Origin: Linanthus parryae
Taxonomy: Eukaryota; Streptophyta; Magnoliopsida; Ericales; Polemoniaceae
Assembly: GCA_023055425.1 (NCBI GenBank)
Contig: JALGPY010000002.1
Coordinates: 51,049,321-51,113,320 of the forward strand
Direction: 5' to 3'
DNA: 64,000 nucleotides
Part shown: positions 45,801-56,500 of the stretch, piece by piece
Layout of the letters: every line of letters starts with the position of its first letter
How positions within the stretch are numbered: the stretch's first letter is position 1
Notes under the pieces: model-generated
The model's database searches: none
Told to the model about the DNA's origin: nothing
The model's input: the letters and a program-made list of their open reading frames with translations, nothing else
Translations under genes and position numbers: made by a program

Positions 45801-46865
45801 GCTACTTGAAGAGCATGCGGCCATGTTCTACACTAGGGCTGTGTTTGCGAAGTTCAGGGAGCAAGCCAGGAAGGCAAGTCAATACAAAGCTATTGGTGTT
45901 GAAGAAATACCTGAATATGACATGGATGCAATCTATGTCACAAGGGAGAAGGCAAGGGCATCTCTAGTAAGTTCACATGATACACTATCTCTTATGACTG
46001 CTTTAAACTGTTATCTGTTATATTTAGGTATCGATCTAGCTTGTCAATTGAAATATCTGATGTCCTTATTTTACAGCACAGTTCTTTCCAGTACTTTCAT
46101 TCTTATCTATATGTCATAACTTCTATCTAGCCTGTCAAATAAAATATCTGAAAGCTTTGATCTTTTTCCTGGCAGCACACCGTTTTCTGTCAACGTGATA
46201 ATAACATGCTCTACTGTTCCTGCAAGAGGTTTGAGTCATCACATATGGTTTGTGGCCACATTATTTTTGTGCTCTTTCATAAAGGAGTACAATTCATTCC
46301 GGAAAACTTGTTATCGAAACGATGGCAGAAGACGGATAGTGACTTCTACAAGAATGATCCAGCCATGCAGGAGCCAAAAATAAGACGGTGTGACGATCCA
46401 AAAACCCAGGCATTTCGTCGGGGTTGCATGAAGGGACGAATGGAGATGATTAGTGACATGGGTGGAACATCACAAGAGACTTACGACTATTGGCAAAAAC
46501 ATGTTGACTTGATGATACGGGGTCTCAAGGACATTATTTTGAAGCAAGAAAATTGTGAAGAGCCCGTGGTTAATGTCAACTCACAAGAGTACGCCCACGT
46601 AATGCCTCCATCCAAAGGTGATACAAAACCAAAGGGGAGCTCCAAAAATGTTCGAAAGAAGTGCGGGAGATGCCAAGAATACGGACACAATCGAACTACA
46701 TGCCCGAATCCTCCAGTTGGCGTTTCCGGTCAAGATGTCGGCCAATCTCAATCGCAAGCGTCGCAACAAACTATGATTTCCAACTGCGAATACAACTGGT
46801 CCGAGGGAATGGGTGACCAAAACTCTTCAAGACGTGTTGGGAATGACTGGACTGATTTATTCTAG
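42861..46865 (+). CDS. MULE-1 transposase gene (FAR1 - MULE DDE - SWIM - CCHC), interrupted by hAT
   Basis: Exon model: 42861-43077, 43160-43778, 43944-45966 (minus the hAT insertion 44219-45308 and one TSD copy) and 46176-46865. Lengths sum to a multiple of three, 816 residues. Domains: an acidic N-terminus; a FAR1 DNA-binding domain starting at EEEAYDWY (CARQGHRLKKCY, CDCPARIRI, EHSHPLA); a MULE DDE domain with Asp in VLVLDSTYKTN, Asp in ITDGD and Glu in QRCESINKFF, plus CAWHLCRN between them; a SWIM finger (CSCKRFESSHMVCGHII); and a CCHC knuckle (CGRCQEYGHNRTTCP). All catalytic residues are present and no other stop is seen, so the hAT insertion may be the only lethal lesion. Its role is to cut and reinsert the element. 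Confidence 0.9.
44656..44721. repeat. GC-rich tandem repeat, 36-bp period
   Basis: GCCACCTCCTCGCCGCCCGG... occurs at 44656 and 44692, two units of 30 identical bases. Confidence 0.9.
45203..45262. repeat. TTGAC array (W-box-core-like) at the hAT right end
   Basis: About seven TTTTGAC/TTTGAC/TTGAC units in 60 bp. TTGAC is the core bound by WRKY factors; here it may simply be subterminal transposon sequence. Confidence 0.7.
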
Positions 46866-46904
46866 GGATTACATTAACTGTGTGAATGTATAAGTACCTT
46901 GACA

Positions 46905-47055
46905 TTTTTATCCGTTATTTGACATTTTTTGTCTGATCATTTACTGTGTTATCCGGTTCTTTGCGTTTTTATCCACTGATGTGAATTCTGGAAAATGCTG
47001 CATCAGTTTCTTTGCAGTTTTATCCAAATCTGCGCGTTTTTATCCACTGGGGGTG
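46905..47055. repeat. MULE-1 right subterminal repeats
   Basis: Repeated TTTTTATCC/GTTTTATCC motifs in inverse orientation to 33018-33130 (for example CGTTTTTATCCACTG twice, TTTGCAGTTTTATCC once). Confidence 0.6.
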
Positions 47056-47181
47056 GTGACCTGCTAGAACCGGTCACCATCCCATGATTTTCTGTGTTTT
47101 TTGTCCGGTAGTGGGGGGGCCACCGCAAAAAAAATTGCAGCAAGCCCCCTGGGACGCATACTAGACAGACCCCACGAAACG

Positions 47182-47600
47182 TACTTAAGGGATTGATTAC
47201 GCTGACGTGATTCTGATATCTTGTTAAGAATTCATGAACTTCTACTTCGAAGGGGACATATTAGGTTGGCCTCAGAACCAGTACCTATGTTGATTTTAAA
47301 GATGTCTGAAATCCAATGTAACCATCCAACAAAGTTGGGCAAATTGTTTTGATTACGATAGGTAATCAAACTTTATACTAAGTGCTAACAGTAGTCCACA
47401 GCTAGTGTGATTGCGTAAATGAACTTGGTAAAAAGCAACTTTAACCAAAAACTTGCACCTGCATGCTACTTGGCTGCCATAAAAGAATATGCTTTTTCTT
47501 AGTGCACGCAAGGTTCCTCATTTCATTCTTGATTAAATTAACAATACACTAAACATATTTAAGAGATTAATTATGCTGAATCAAGATCTTGCTTTTCCCG
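47182..47600 (-). repeat. Host repeat units A (end) and B
   Basis: 47182-47215 completes unit A. 47216-47600 is a further copy starting at a degraded TGATTCTGATATCTTGTTAAG, the primer-site-like motif. Blocks match 27653-28004 and 48306-48632. Confidence 0.6.
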
Positions 47601-47984
47601 GTGAAATATTTTTTCTCCATTCTAGCATATTCGTGAATATGCCCATGGTTACACAACGATTCTTTTGCATGTTTGATGGGATTGAATTGAAATAGCTCTG
47701 ACTAGCATTAGCCATGCACTTATGTAATCTATGGTGTTGTCCCAGTATGTAATATTGAGTTGTCCTTTAGTTTTTAGTTTACGCCTTTCTAATACACGGA
47801 TTCGTTTTTCTTAGAATGAATAAATGAATCTAAAAAAATGAATCTATATGTATTCTCAATAAAATACATAGATTTGTTTATATTTTTTGTGATTTATTTA
47901 TTTCAAAAATGACATTTACATGTATAAGGCATCACATTTATATTTCGCTTGGGGCAATAGAAAACTTAGTGCCGGCCCTGCAGC
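47601..47984. other. Stretch between host repeats
   Basis: 47525-47740 resembles 50100-50310, so part of it belongs to the host repeat. 47745-47984 is AT-rich and ends GTGCCGGCCCTG, which looks like one end of a hAT-type element, but no partner end was found. Confidence 0.35.
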
Positions 47985-48632
47985 TAGGTTAATTATAACG
48001 ATGTCGAAATGTAGTGTAACAATCAAAAAAGTTAGGGCCAATTGTTTTGATTATGATAGGCAAACAAACCTACTAGTAGGTACAGTGCCAACAGTCCACA
48101 GCTAGTGTGATTATATACGTAAACAAACAGGAAAATACAAGTTTCTAACAAAAACTTGCACCTGCATTCTACTTTGGCTGCCACAAAAGAATAAGCTTTT
48201 CTCAGTGCATGCAAGGTTCTTTATTTCCTTCTTAAACGAACTGCAAGTTGATTAATTAACAATTCATTAAACGTACGTAAGGGACATGAATACACTGTCG
48301 TGATTCTGATATCATGTTAAGAATTTATGAGCTTCTACCTCGAAGGGATATATTAAGTTGGGGCCGAACTAGTACTTTCTAAGATTATAATACCTATGTT
48401 GATTATAAAGATGTCATAAATCCAATGCAACCATCAAACAAAGTTAGGCAAATTGTTTTGATTATGATAGGTAATCAAGCTTACTAGTATACTAAGTCCT
48501 AACAGTCCACAGCTAGTGTGATTGCGTAAATGAACTTGGTTTTCTTTAAGAAAAAAAAAAATAGAAACAGGAGAAAGCAACTTCAACAACAAAACTTGCA
48601 CCTGCATGCTACTTGGCTGCCATAAAAGAATA
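47985..48632 (-). repeat. Host repeat units C and D (left part)
   Basis: 47985-48305 and 48306-48632 repeat the unit A/B blocks, with TGATTCTGATATCATGTTAAG (minus-strand primer-site-like) between them near 48300. Unit D is interrupted by the Helitron at 48633 and resumes at 50080. Confidence 0.6.
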
Positions 48633-48913
48633 CTATAAGATATCCCGCGTCGCGCGGGGTTCTTATGTGAATAAGGAAAATCGTCTGAGATTCTTATGTA
48701 AATACCGAAAATGGTGTTACTCTTTATCTTATTACTCTTATTCAAGGGGTAATTATTACCAAGTTTTTATTTGTTTGAGAAAAATAACTGAATTTTGTAT
48801 CGCTATTACCATTATATCATTGCATTCATATTTTTTACTATTTTACCACATTTGTACAATAGAAATTTTGTAGAGTATTCTTAATAAAGACATTTAAATA
48901 TGTGATCCAAATT

Positions 48914-48951
<38 letters not shown>

Positions 48952-50079
48952 CCTTTAATTTATTGATAATTAAATTATACAAACTTATTATCTCAAGGTA
49001 CTAATATATTTTTCTTCATGTTTCATTTTGCTTTTTAAAGCATGCAGTCCGATAGCTTGAATACTCTACCTTACAATATTGAACAATAAAATGATGAGGA
49101 TTATAGCATTACACATACAATTATATGCATCTTACTCTTTGATTTTTTTTTTTTTTTTGTTAAACATACGTTTTACTGGTTTGTCATTCATCCGAATATC
49201 AGCTATTCTAATTTCTAACATGGTTTTGCTTTTTTATTTTATCTATTTACCATATAAGTATGTTTCATGCATCCTAAGCACAAATCATAACGAACAAATA
49301 TAAGTATATTAGTCATGAGCACCAATAGTTGGAATATATGTCTTTAAATTTGTGTTGTGTGAATTCCAAACCTCTATTAAGTAATTTTCTCTTCAAAGCA
49401 TAAATTGTTCTACAAAAGTATTGGAGTCATAATTATTACCTAACTCTGAAATTACTCTACAAAAAACAATAATTTTTCCCCTCTGGCACATTAAGTCAGC
49501 AAATAGTATTAGCCATTCTATTAAGTATTCATAGTAATGAAGAAATTGTACATCAGTGGAACACTTCTAAAAAATAGTGGCAGAACATCATAATTATGTA
49601 TAGGTAGGTATATATGTATATTTTCACTTAGTATAAATAATGTTGCTATAGATTATTTATTGTTATTTTACTACTTCCCACAAAGTTAAATTATGAAAAT
49701 ATACATAATACATATAGACACATATCTACAATGTTTGTTACTTCAAAAAAAATACAATATTTGTTACGTAATATAGTAATAGTTGCAAATTCCTTTGATT
49801 ATAAAAATGTAATAAAATTTATATTTAAAGTTCATCCGTTACTATTACAAAAATTACGAAAAAAAAAATTACTATTACAATTATGACTTGAAGTTATGAA
49901 GTAATAATTTTATATTCATAATCTTTGTAGGAGGTTTTAAATGACGTGGAAGATTTTCATTGGCTTTTTATGACACATAATGTGTGACTTGGACGACAAA
50001 TGGCGCAAGGAAAGTATAGATTGACAAATGGCACAATGAAAGTGTACTTTTCTGCTTTTATAAATAATATAGATATAGA
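48633..50079 (-). mobile_element. Non-autonomous Helitron (1447 bp)
   Basis: On the minus strand it starts TCTATATCTATATTATTTATAAAAGCA, a classic plant Helitron 5' end. It ends near a GC hairpin (plus strand CCCGCGTCGCGCGGGG, 48643-48658) about ten bases from the 3' end. Insertion is between A and T with no duplication. The related host copy near 47483-47495 shows the same flanks joined (AAAGAATATGCTTTTTC), an empty site. The expected CTRR end is degenerate. No Rep/helicase gene is present. It contains a (TAA)n tract at 48915-48950. Confidence 0.85.
48915..48950. repeat. (TAA)n microsatellite
   Basis: About 12 uninterrupted TAA units inside the Helitron. Confidence 0.97.
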
Positions 50080-50410
50080 TGATTTTTCTCACACGCAAGG
50101 TCCTTATTTCATTCTTGATTAATTAACAATACACTAAACATATTAAAGAGATTAATTACGCTGAATCAAGATCTTGCTTTTTCCGGTGATATATTTTATC
50201 TCCATTCTAGCATATTTGTCAATATGTCCATGGTTACACTAAGATTCTTTTGCATGTTTGATATTCTAGACTTGCTGGATTGAATTGAAATAGCTTTGAC
50301 TAGTATCTTTGTCACTTTGACAATAACAAAATTATGTAATTTTTTGATAATACATCATTTTCCTGATCAAATTAAACCCGGAAAATAGTGACAAAGGTGA
50401 ACTTCCCATA
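50080..50410 (-). repeat. Host repeat unit D, right part
   Basis: Continues unit D after the Helitron (CACGCAAGGTCC, TTAACAATACACTAAAC, CATCATTCTAGCATATTTG-type blocks shared with 47510-47740). Confidence 0.55.
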
Positions 50411-50425
50411 AAAACATAGATAATA

Positions 50426-52244
50426 GGGTAAAAGACATTTTCCACCCTCCAATTATGGGGAAAAGACATTTTCCCCCCTGATTTATGGAAAAAGACACTT
50501 TGCACCCTTGTCAGAGCTAAAAACTAACAGTTGACTAACGGAGGAATGAAAAGACAACAATATCCCTGATATTTACGAAATTACCCAACTATAAATTCAC
50601 TTTCCTTCCTTCTCCTCCACATTTTCTAACCCTAACCTTATCATCTTATCTCTTCCTCTCATCGCCGCTTGCCCGCTCTCTCTCCATTGGACTTCTTCTT
50701 CTCAACCTCCACCCCATCATCTACCATTAGACCCATCCCCATCCCCAGCCAAGTCCACCGAAACCAGAATCATTCCATACTCTACCTGAATTCGCCCAAT
50801 TCACCAACACCACCCTAAACACGACCGAAATAAACCCAGACTCACGTAGCCTCCTGCTTCAATCTCAGACAAACAACCAGTCAAAGCCATGGCCGAAGGA
50901 AGATCAGAGCAGCACAAGATCGGAGAAGAACCCCTATTCATCTATCTACCCCAATCGAAGGCAACCACAATTCAACATACCAAATCAACCATTCTCAGTT
51001 AATGTAAAATCGGAGCTTATCCATCTGAATCGGAGTCTTTACATCATAGAAGCACCGCTGGTGGAGAGATCTGAAGCAAATGGGAGACCTTCCGGGCAAC
51101 CCGCGGTGGTTTATCGGACGATCGTGGATTCCGACGGCGGTCAATGTTCAGATCCGCGGTGGTTCTTCTTCGTCTTGCTTCTCTTTCTGCTTTGTCTCCC
51201 TCCCCGAGATCGAAGGTCCTCTCCGTCGCTGTTGTACCCCTGAGAATACGAGAGGACACGCCGAGGCCAATTGCGCCGGATATGAGACCAAGGCCGCCGA
51301 AAATGATGGAGAATGGCAATGTAATGAGCCTCCACGCCGTACCGGGAGGCGGAGGAGCTCGACGAGACCACCAGATCCATGGTCTGGTTTTGGTTGTTGT
51401 GGTTGAGATGTTGAATCAGAATCTGGTTGTGGTTGAGCGAGGTCAGGGGGGTTGACGGTGGCAGAAGTGGAGGGTGTACTGGGTTGGTGTTGGGAGTTGG
51501 AGGGTGTACAGGATTGGTGTTGGTTGTGGTTGAGCGGAGAGGATCTGGGTGCACAAATCGGTGTTTTCAATGCCTGTGATTGCTTGGAAATAAGCTAGTT
51601 TGTCGGTTGCATCAACCATTTCTCTGTGGCGATTTTTTTCTCTTCTTCTTCTTCTTCCATTTTGTGTTTTGAATGCACTATTTAGCTGTAATATGGGAAC
51701 TATTATTGGGGATTCTCATATGATTTTGTTCGGGTTTGAATTGAGAGGCAGTTTTTTCTCCAATTGTTTAATTGTTTGGATTTGAACTGAGTGATTTTTT
51801 TCTTCAATTTTTGGATAGACAGATCTGTAAATTGTATTTGTGTACTTGTTGTTGGTGTTGCTGCTGTGTGCTGCTGAATTTTTTTCTCTTTTGGGTGGTG
51901 TAGACTGGTATGAATTCTCGAGTAAACTGAGGTTGAAGTTAATTGTCTGGGTTTCTTTCTTGTGGTGGTGGTGTGAGTGGTGGTGGTGTGCTCAAGAACA
52001 CTAAGAACATCAAGACCAAGATGAATTCAATAATAAACAAAAAAAGGGTGTTATTTGTCCACAATTTGTAAGGGTAAAATGGTCAAAAAAGTCTGTTTGC
52101 GCCCCTCCACTAACAGATTGTAACAGAAGGGTGGTATCTGTCCACCCTCCAACCGTTAACAAGGGTGCAAAATGTCTTTTTCCATAAATCAGAGGGGAAA
52201 ATGTCTTTTCCTCATAATTAGAGGGTGGAAAATGTCTTTTACCC
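50426..52244. mobile_element. Long-TIR Mutator-type element, possibly a Pack-MULE (1819 bp)
   Basis: Terminal inverted repeats of 86 bp (50426-50511 and 52159-52244), starting GGGTAAAAGACATTTTCCACC, with four mismatches. The 9-bp duplication TAGATAATA / TAGATGATA (50417-50425, 52245-52253) has one mismatch. No transposase. The GC-rich interior (50600-51570) differs in composition from the AT-rich flanks, as expected if host gene sequence was captured. One minus-strand frame at 51044-51319 starts with a hydrophobic helix (PFSIIFGGLGLISGAIGLGV), possibly a piece of a membrane protein. I cannot name the source gene. Confidence 0.85.
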
Positions 52245-52253
52245 TAGATGATA

Positions 52254-52742
52254 AAGTCTGCAACAGACCATGTGCATACTTCATAAAGAAATGTAGTACT
52301 TGTGTACCTTACACCAACTAGCACACCAAAACAATAACCACCGTCGAATTTATTTGAAAAATAAACAGTTGATAAGGAGATCCACTGCTTAGGAAAAAGA
52401 CATTGGACAATGAAGAGAGCTGGCTGTGATCAATGATAAGAAAATAAATATTTAAATGCAAGTTGCATTATGATCAATTTCCCGTAGATCCATCGTGATA
52501 GTATTGGGAACGTCTTTTCCATGCTCACGAGGCACGGGTTTGTGGGCAAGGACAGGGGCTATTTTGTCAAGCTGTCTGTAGAAAACTTATGCTGCAGTAT
52601 ATATAAGAAGGAGCCAGAATCATGTATAAGTTACTGTTATATACTTATATGCACACACAACTCTTTCATAGAAGTGTAAACTCCATAATATCACCGTTAT
52701 CTAGCTTCACACCCAAGTTACTGCTACCGAAAAGCTACCTCC
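52254..52742. other. Gene-free stretch with a TATA-like site
   Basis: TATATATAAG at 52598-52607 followed by leader-like sequence, but no coding region follows. No other feature recognised. Confidence 0.35.
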
Positions 52743-52750
52743 ATCGGTAG

Positions 52751-52936
52751 CAAGGGCGGAGGCAGGGATATCGAAGTAGTGCGGCACAAACATGCTTTGT
52801 AAATAAAGGTGGGGCATTTTCCTAATTTTACCTAGGGCACCATTGAAAATTTATGATAAAAATAGGGGTATTTGTGTTTTTTTTGGAACTAGGGTGCGGC
52901 ACCTGCCCCACCGTGCCGCATCTAGCTCCACCCCTG
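52751..52936. mobile_element. hAT-type MITE (186 bp)
   Basis: CAAGGGCGGAGGC at the left and GCTCCACCCCTG at the right, with the perfect 8-bp duplication ATCGGTAG at 52743-52750 and 52937-52944. Ends resemble those of the hAT element at 44219-45308. Confidence 0.88.
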
Positions 52937-52944
52937 ATCGGTAG

Positions 52945-53509
52945 GATACATTAGGAAATTACCATAGAATAAATCTATAGTAAAGGTTTATATGTCTTGT
53001 TTGTACTTGGTACAATTATTTGATTTTGTTTGGTATGAAACCATAACCGCGCACTGGCTTTTCAAATATACTAGCATAAAAACACTACCTTAAAATTAAA
53101 AAGGTATTGTCTTAAATTATTAGAGTTATCTTTTTAACTTTTTATTAGGTCCAAGAACTACTAAAGATTTTTCTGAGAAAGTGACATTATTCCTTCCATC
53201 TCTTTCTCCAACTATTTATCACAATTGATTTAGAAATTGAGATGTTGAATTGATCTGCGTATGATAGACGAAAAATTATCAAGGTTTTATGATATTAACT
53301 TTCGTTCGTTCAAGTTATACTCGTACTGGATGGAAGAGGTAGAAATTAGTAACAGTTTGGGGACAACTGCACAAAACTAATTAATGTTATAATTAGACTT
53401 ATTATATATTACTGTATTTTCTTCTTGACGGGGTGCCCTTGAATATGTCCCTTATTCTGGTATTTCTGACAGTGTTGGTGTGTGACAGTACAGATACCAA
53501 GTCAATATA
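52945..53509. other. Gene-free AT-rich stretch
   Basis: Near 53180-53345 the ends CCTTCCATCTCTT and GGATGGAAGAGG are weak inverse complements and may be an old mariner-type MITE. Otherwise nothing. Confidence 0.35.
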
Positions 53510-53655
53510 CAAGGGCGGAAGTAGAAATTTACAAAGAAATGTGATACAATCATGCGTAGTAACTCTGGAGAATTTTTGTAGTTTTACAATGACACGACTT
53601 GAAACAAAAAGGTGTTAACGTTATTTTTTGCCACAACGTATTGGCTCCGCCCCTG
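53510..53655. mobile_element. Probable hAT-type MITE (146 bp), degraded
   Basis: CAAGGGCGGAAG at the left and GGCTCCGCCCCTG at the right resemble the ends at 52751-52936. The flanking octamers do not match well, so the call rests on the inverted ends only. Confidence 0.5.
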
Positions 53656-54080
53656 GTTCGTATGAAACATCAAACTAAGAAGAGGTTGATCAAAAAGATG
53701 TCCAAATGCAATGAACCATAAAAGAAGTTGTGGCCAATTGTTTTGATATAGAATAGGGAATCAAACTTATTAATTAGTAGTTGGTAATAGTAGTTGTTTA
53801 TTAGTGTTATTACATATGAATTAGTATAACTTTTTTTTTCTCAGAAAAAAAAAACATATGAATTAGTATAACTTTTTTTTTGGGTGAAATATGAATTAGT
53901 ATAACTTCGAAAGGGAGGACTAATAGAAAGCGACTTGAAAAGTGACTTTGAACCGTCAATAGCTCGCGAGTTCCTTGGTGCATTTTACTGGCACTCACGT
54001 TAATCGAATATGCTTTTGTCACTGCAAGTAGCTCATTTCTTTTAATTTCTTACACAAATTGCAACTTGTTTAGCAAATAA
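53656..54080. other. Diverged host repeat copy and gene-free sequence
   Basis: 53690-53770 (AAAGATGTCCAAATGCA ... GGCCAATTGTTTTGAT) is a weak copy of the host repeat. A short duplicated AAAACATATGAATTAGTATAAC stretch lies at 53814-53906. No gene. Confidence 0.45.
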
Positions 54081-54089
54081 TAATAATAA

Positions 54090-54304
54090 GGGTAAAAGAC
54101 AAAAACCACCCCTCAAGTATGGATTATATACAAAAACAATCTTCGTGTTCGGAGATATACAAAAATCACCCCTGTCAACTAACGGTGACTAACGGCAACT
54201 AAAGGAAGGGCAAAAAGACATATGAACCCTCACCTTCAAGAAAAAATACACTGCTATATAACTATTTATTCTCCCCACCTCTCATTTCTAACCCTAACAA
54301 TTCC

Positions 54305-54375
<71 letters not shown>

Positions 54376-54900
54376 TTCTTCACCACCTCTTATGTTCGAC
54401 GGCGGAGGATCACAAGCAGAGTACGAACCAGAGAGTGAGATTGTAGCCTAGCCGTCGTCCCCTTCTCCAACCCCAACCCAGCCGCCGCCCCTTCTTTCTC
54501 CGACCACTCCTTCTCCCCTCTCATTTTTTTGATGGGTGGGTCGGATGGGTGGTATTTATACGGGCAAACGGCGTCTGGGCTCACAACCTCGAATTCATAT
54601 TTTGTGATTTTGTGATTTGTGGCTAACTGAAACCCCTCTTTTTTCATATGATGTGGATTTTAATATTGGTAGTTTCAACTTGTGGGCTTCTTCAAACAAA
54701 GATAAACGTTATGGGTTACAGATTGAAACCCCTCTTGACAAATTGCACCACATACTAATTAATTGTAACAGAAAGGGTGCTTTTCGTCTAACGTTCATCC
54801 AGTAGCTTTGTCTCGACAATTGTTTTTGTATATTTCCAAACACGAGGGTTGTTTTTTTATATAACTCATACCCAGAGAGGTGCTTTTTTGTCTTTTACCC
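54090..54900. mobile_element. Long-TIR Mutator-type element (811 bp)
   Basis: Inverted repeats of about 88 bp starting GGGTAAAAGACAAAAA, diverged between arms. The perfect 9-bp duplication TAATAATAA lies at 54081-54089 and 54901-54909, though in a low-complexity context. Interior holds a (CT)n tract and CG-rich sequence, no transposase. Confidence 0.82.
54308..54372. repeat. (CT)n microsatellite
   Basis: About 32 CT dinucleotides, inside the 54090-54900 element. Confidence 0.97.
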
Positions 54901-55003
54901 TAATAATAACAACAACAATACAAGATGTGCTTACTCTATTCATAACACAATCGATATCCCACTTTTGAAGACCACGCAATTTGTTTGGCTTGGATAATTT
55001 TTA

Positions 55004-55896
55004 GGGATTATTATAAGTAAGGCAGTAAATTGAAAATTAATTACAAAAAAATATAGAAAATGAAAACTATTTATAAGAAAAGGAACTTTTAAGAAACTAT
55101 TTTCTAAGAAGGCAAAAGATTTAATTCAGAGATTGGATTGACTGATATACCCTTCTATTGCAGCTATGTAATTTTGCATATTGCTACCAAAGATCTTTGA
55201 TCTCTCCGTCCCATTGTTTCCCAAGATGAAAAACCCTAAGCACATTTCCCAAGGACCTCAAGCAAGTAATCAATTGCAAAACAGAAAATCATCAATCCGT
55301 TCAGGCACGATTCACAAGCTTCATCTTATTCTAAAGTTTACCTTTTTAATAATCAATTGAAAAAGATAAATGGCACACTCAAAGTTTTCATGTAAGGCAA
55401 GTATTCTTCCATCTTCGTCTTATTCTGGATCTTTCTCCAGTTATTTGTTTTCTATTCGAACCGCTTAAAATAGAATGTTTTCACAAAACCCATTAACGTA
55501 CACCCAGGTTTGCCCTGTTTCTTCTTGACATGTTGTCATAGAAGCATGAACTTGGATTTTTTAGATTAGGTTACTGAAATTTTGTAAACATGATATAATT
55601 CTCTGTTGTAATTCTAAAAAAATAGGGTTATATCTTTATTGTAATATTTTGAAAGGATCTTTATTAGTATTATTAAAGGGTAAAAGTAAAACGTAATTGT
55701 TTCTCAAAAAAAAAGTAAAATGTAATTCTAGTTAATTTATTAAATAACGGGTATATATGTCATTTCTAATGTCAAATTAAAGTTTTTGCCTTCTTTGTAA
55801 ATAGTTTTCTAAAGTTTACCTTTTTAATAATTATTTTACGTTTTCTGCCTTTGTCCTAATTAGTTTTCAATTTACCGCCTTGCTTATAATAATCCC
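55004..55896. mobile_element. Long-TIR Mutator-type element (893 bp)
   Basis: Inverted repeats of roughly 130 bp starting GGGATTATTATAAGTAAGGC, with the 9-bp duplication TAATTTTTA / TAATTTATA (54995-55003, 55897-55905), one mismatch. Non-coding. Confidence 0.8.
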
Positions 55897-55905
55897 TAAT
55901 TTATA

Positions 55906-56439
55906 TTATGAGATTACTAGGACAGTTCAGAGATATTTTCGGCCCCTTAGACCTGTTGTGCCGACTCATTGGTCCTGCTTCCGCAGCCAGTTTCAGAATG
56001 CTTCACCTGACATAGAAGCAGTTTTTAATGCGTTTAATAAAAGTTATAGTTTTGATTTTTCAGACAATTTCTGCTATCTCACGCCATCTTCAAGAAGTGT
56101 AGGGAGATGGTTCTCCAGAACGTGCTGTTTTTTGATTAATTTATTTGCAATCGATTTTAACTTTTCGATTTTTTCGTTCATTAAGCAATTACAGTATTAT
56201 TTTCTACATTTGTCCTTTTTGTGTCCGTGTGTATTAGTAGAAAGGAAAGAGTTTTCTGAAAGCTACAAAAGAAAGAGTCGATGAAGTACGATTGTGACAT
56301 CGAGATCAAAATGCAACATACCATGTGCACACAGTGAAGAAGATCCCTGATATTTTTTGTGGAGAAAAAGTACATGTTTTTCTGTATCCTTCTTGTTTTT
56401 GTAAATGTGAAGGCTTGATAAGATACATTGTGACAGCAT

Positions 56440-56500
<61 letters not shown>

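Larger units (their letters stand above)
32895..47172. mobile_element. MULE-1: 14.3-kb Mutator-like element with transposase, Ulp1-like and GRF genes
   Basis: Flanked by a perfect 9-bp duplication CACGAAACG (32886-32894, 47173-47181), the size made by Mutator transposases. Joining the outer flanks recreates host repeat sequence. The ends, GGCGGAGGCTATGG... and the complement of ...ACTAGACAGACCC, are only weakly inverted: about 12 of 21 positions match, including CGTCC at 17-21. Inside are a plus-strand Mutator transposase gene, a divergent minus-strand Ulp1-like gene and a small minus-strand GRF zinc-finger gene. Short GGATARAAATGTAAA-type motifs occur near both ends in opposite orientation. 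Ulp1-carrying MULEs are known in plants (Kaonashi-type). This copy carries a hAT insertion and a 2.5-kb LTR-like insertion. Confidence 0.92.

Noticed and set aside
53180..53345. Possible mariner MITE with CCTTCCATC/GATGGAAGAG ends
   Set aside because: Inverted similarity is short and no TA duplication could be fixed.
55880..56284. 134-residue plus-strand frame overlapping the end of the 55004-55896 element
   Set aside because: It starts inside a transposon TIR and shows no domain. The Arg/Pro-rich start is not similar to a known family.
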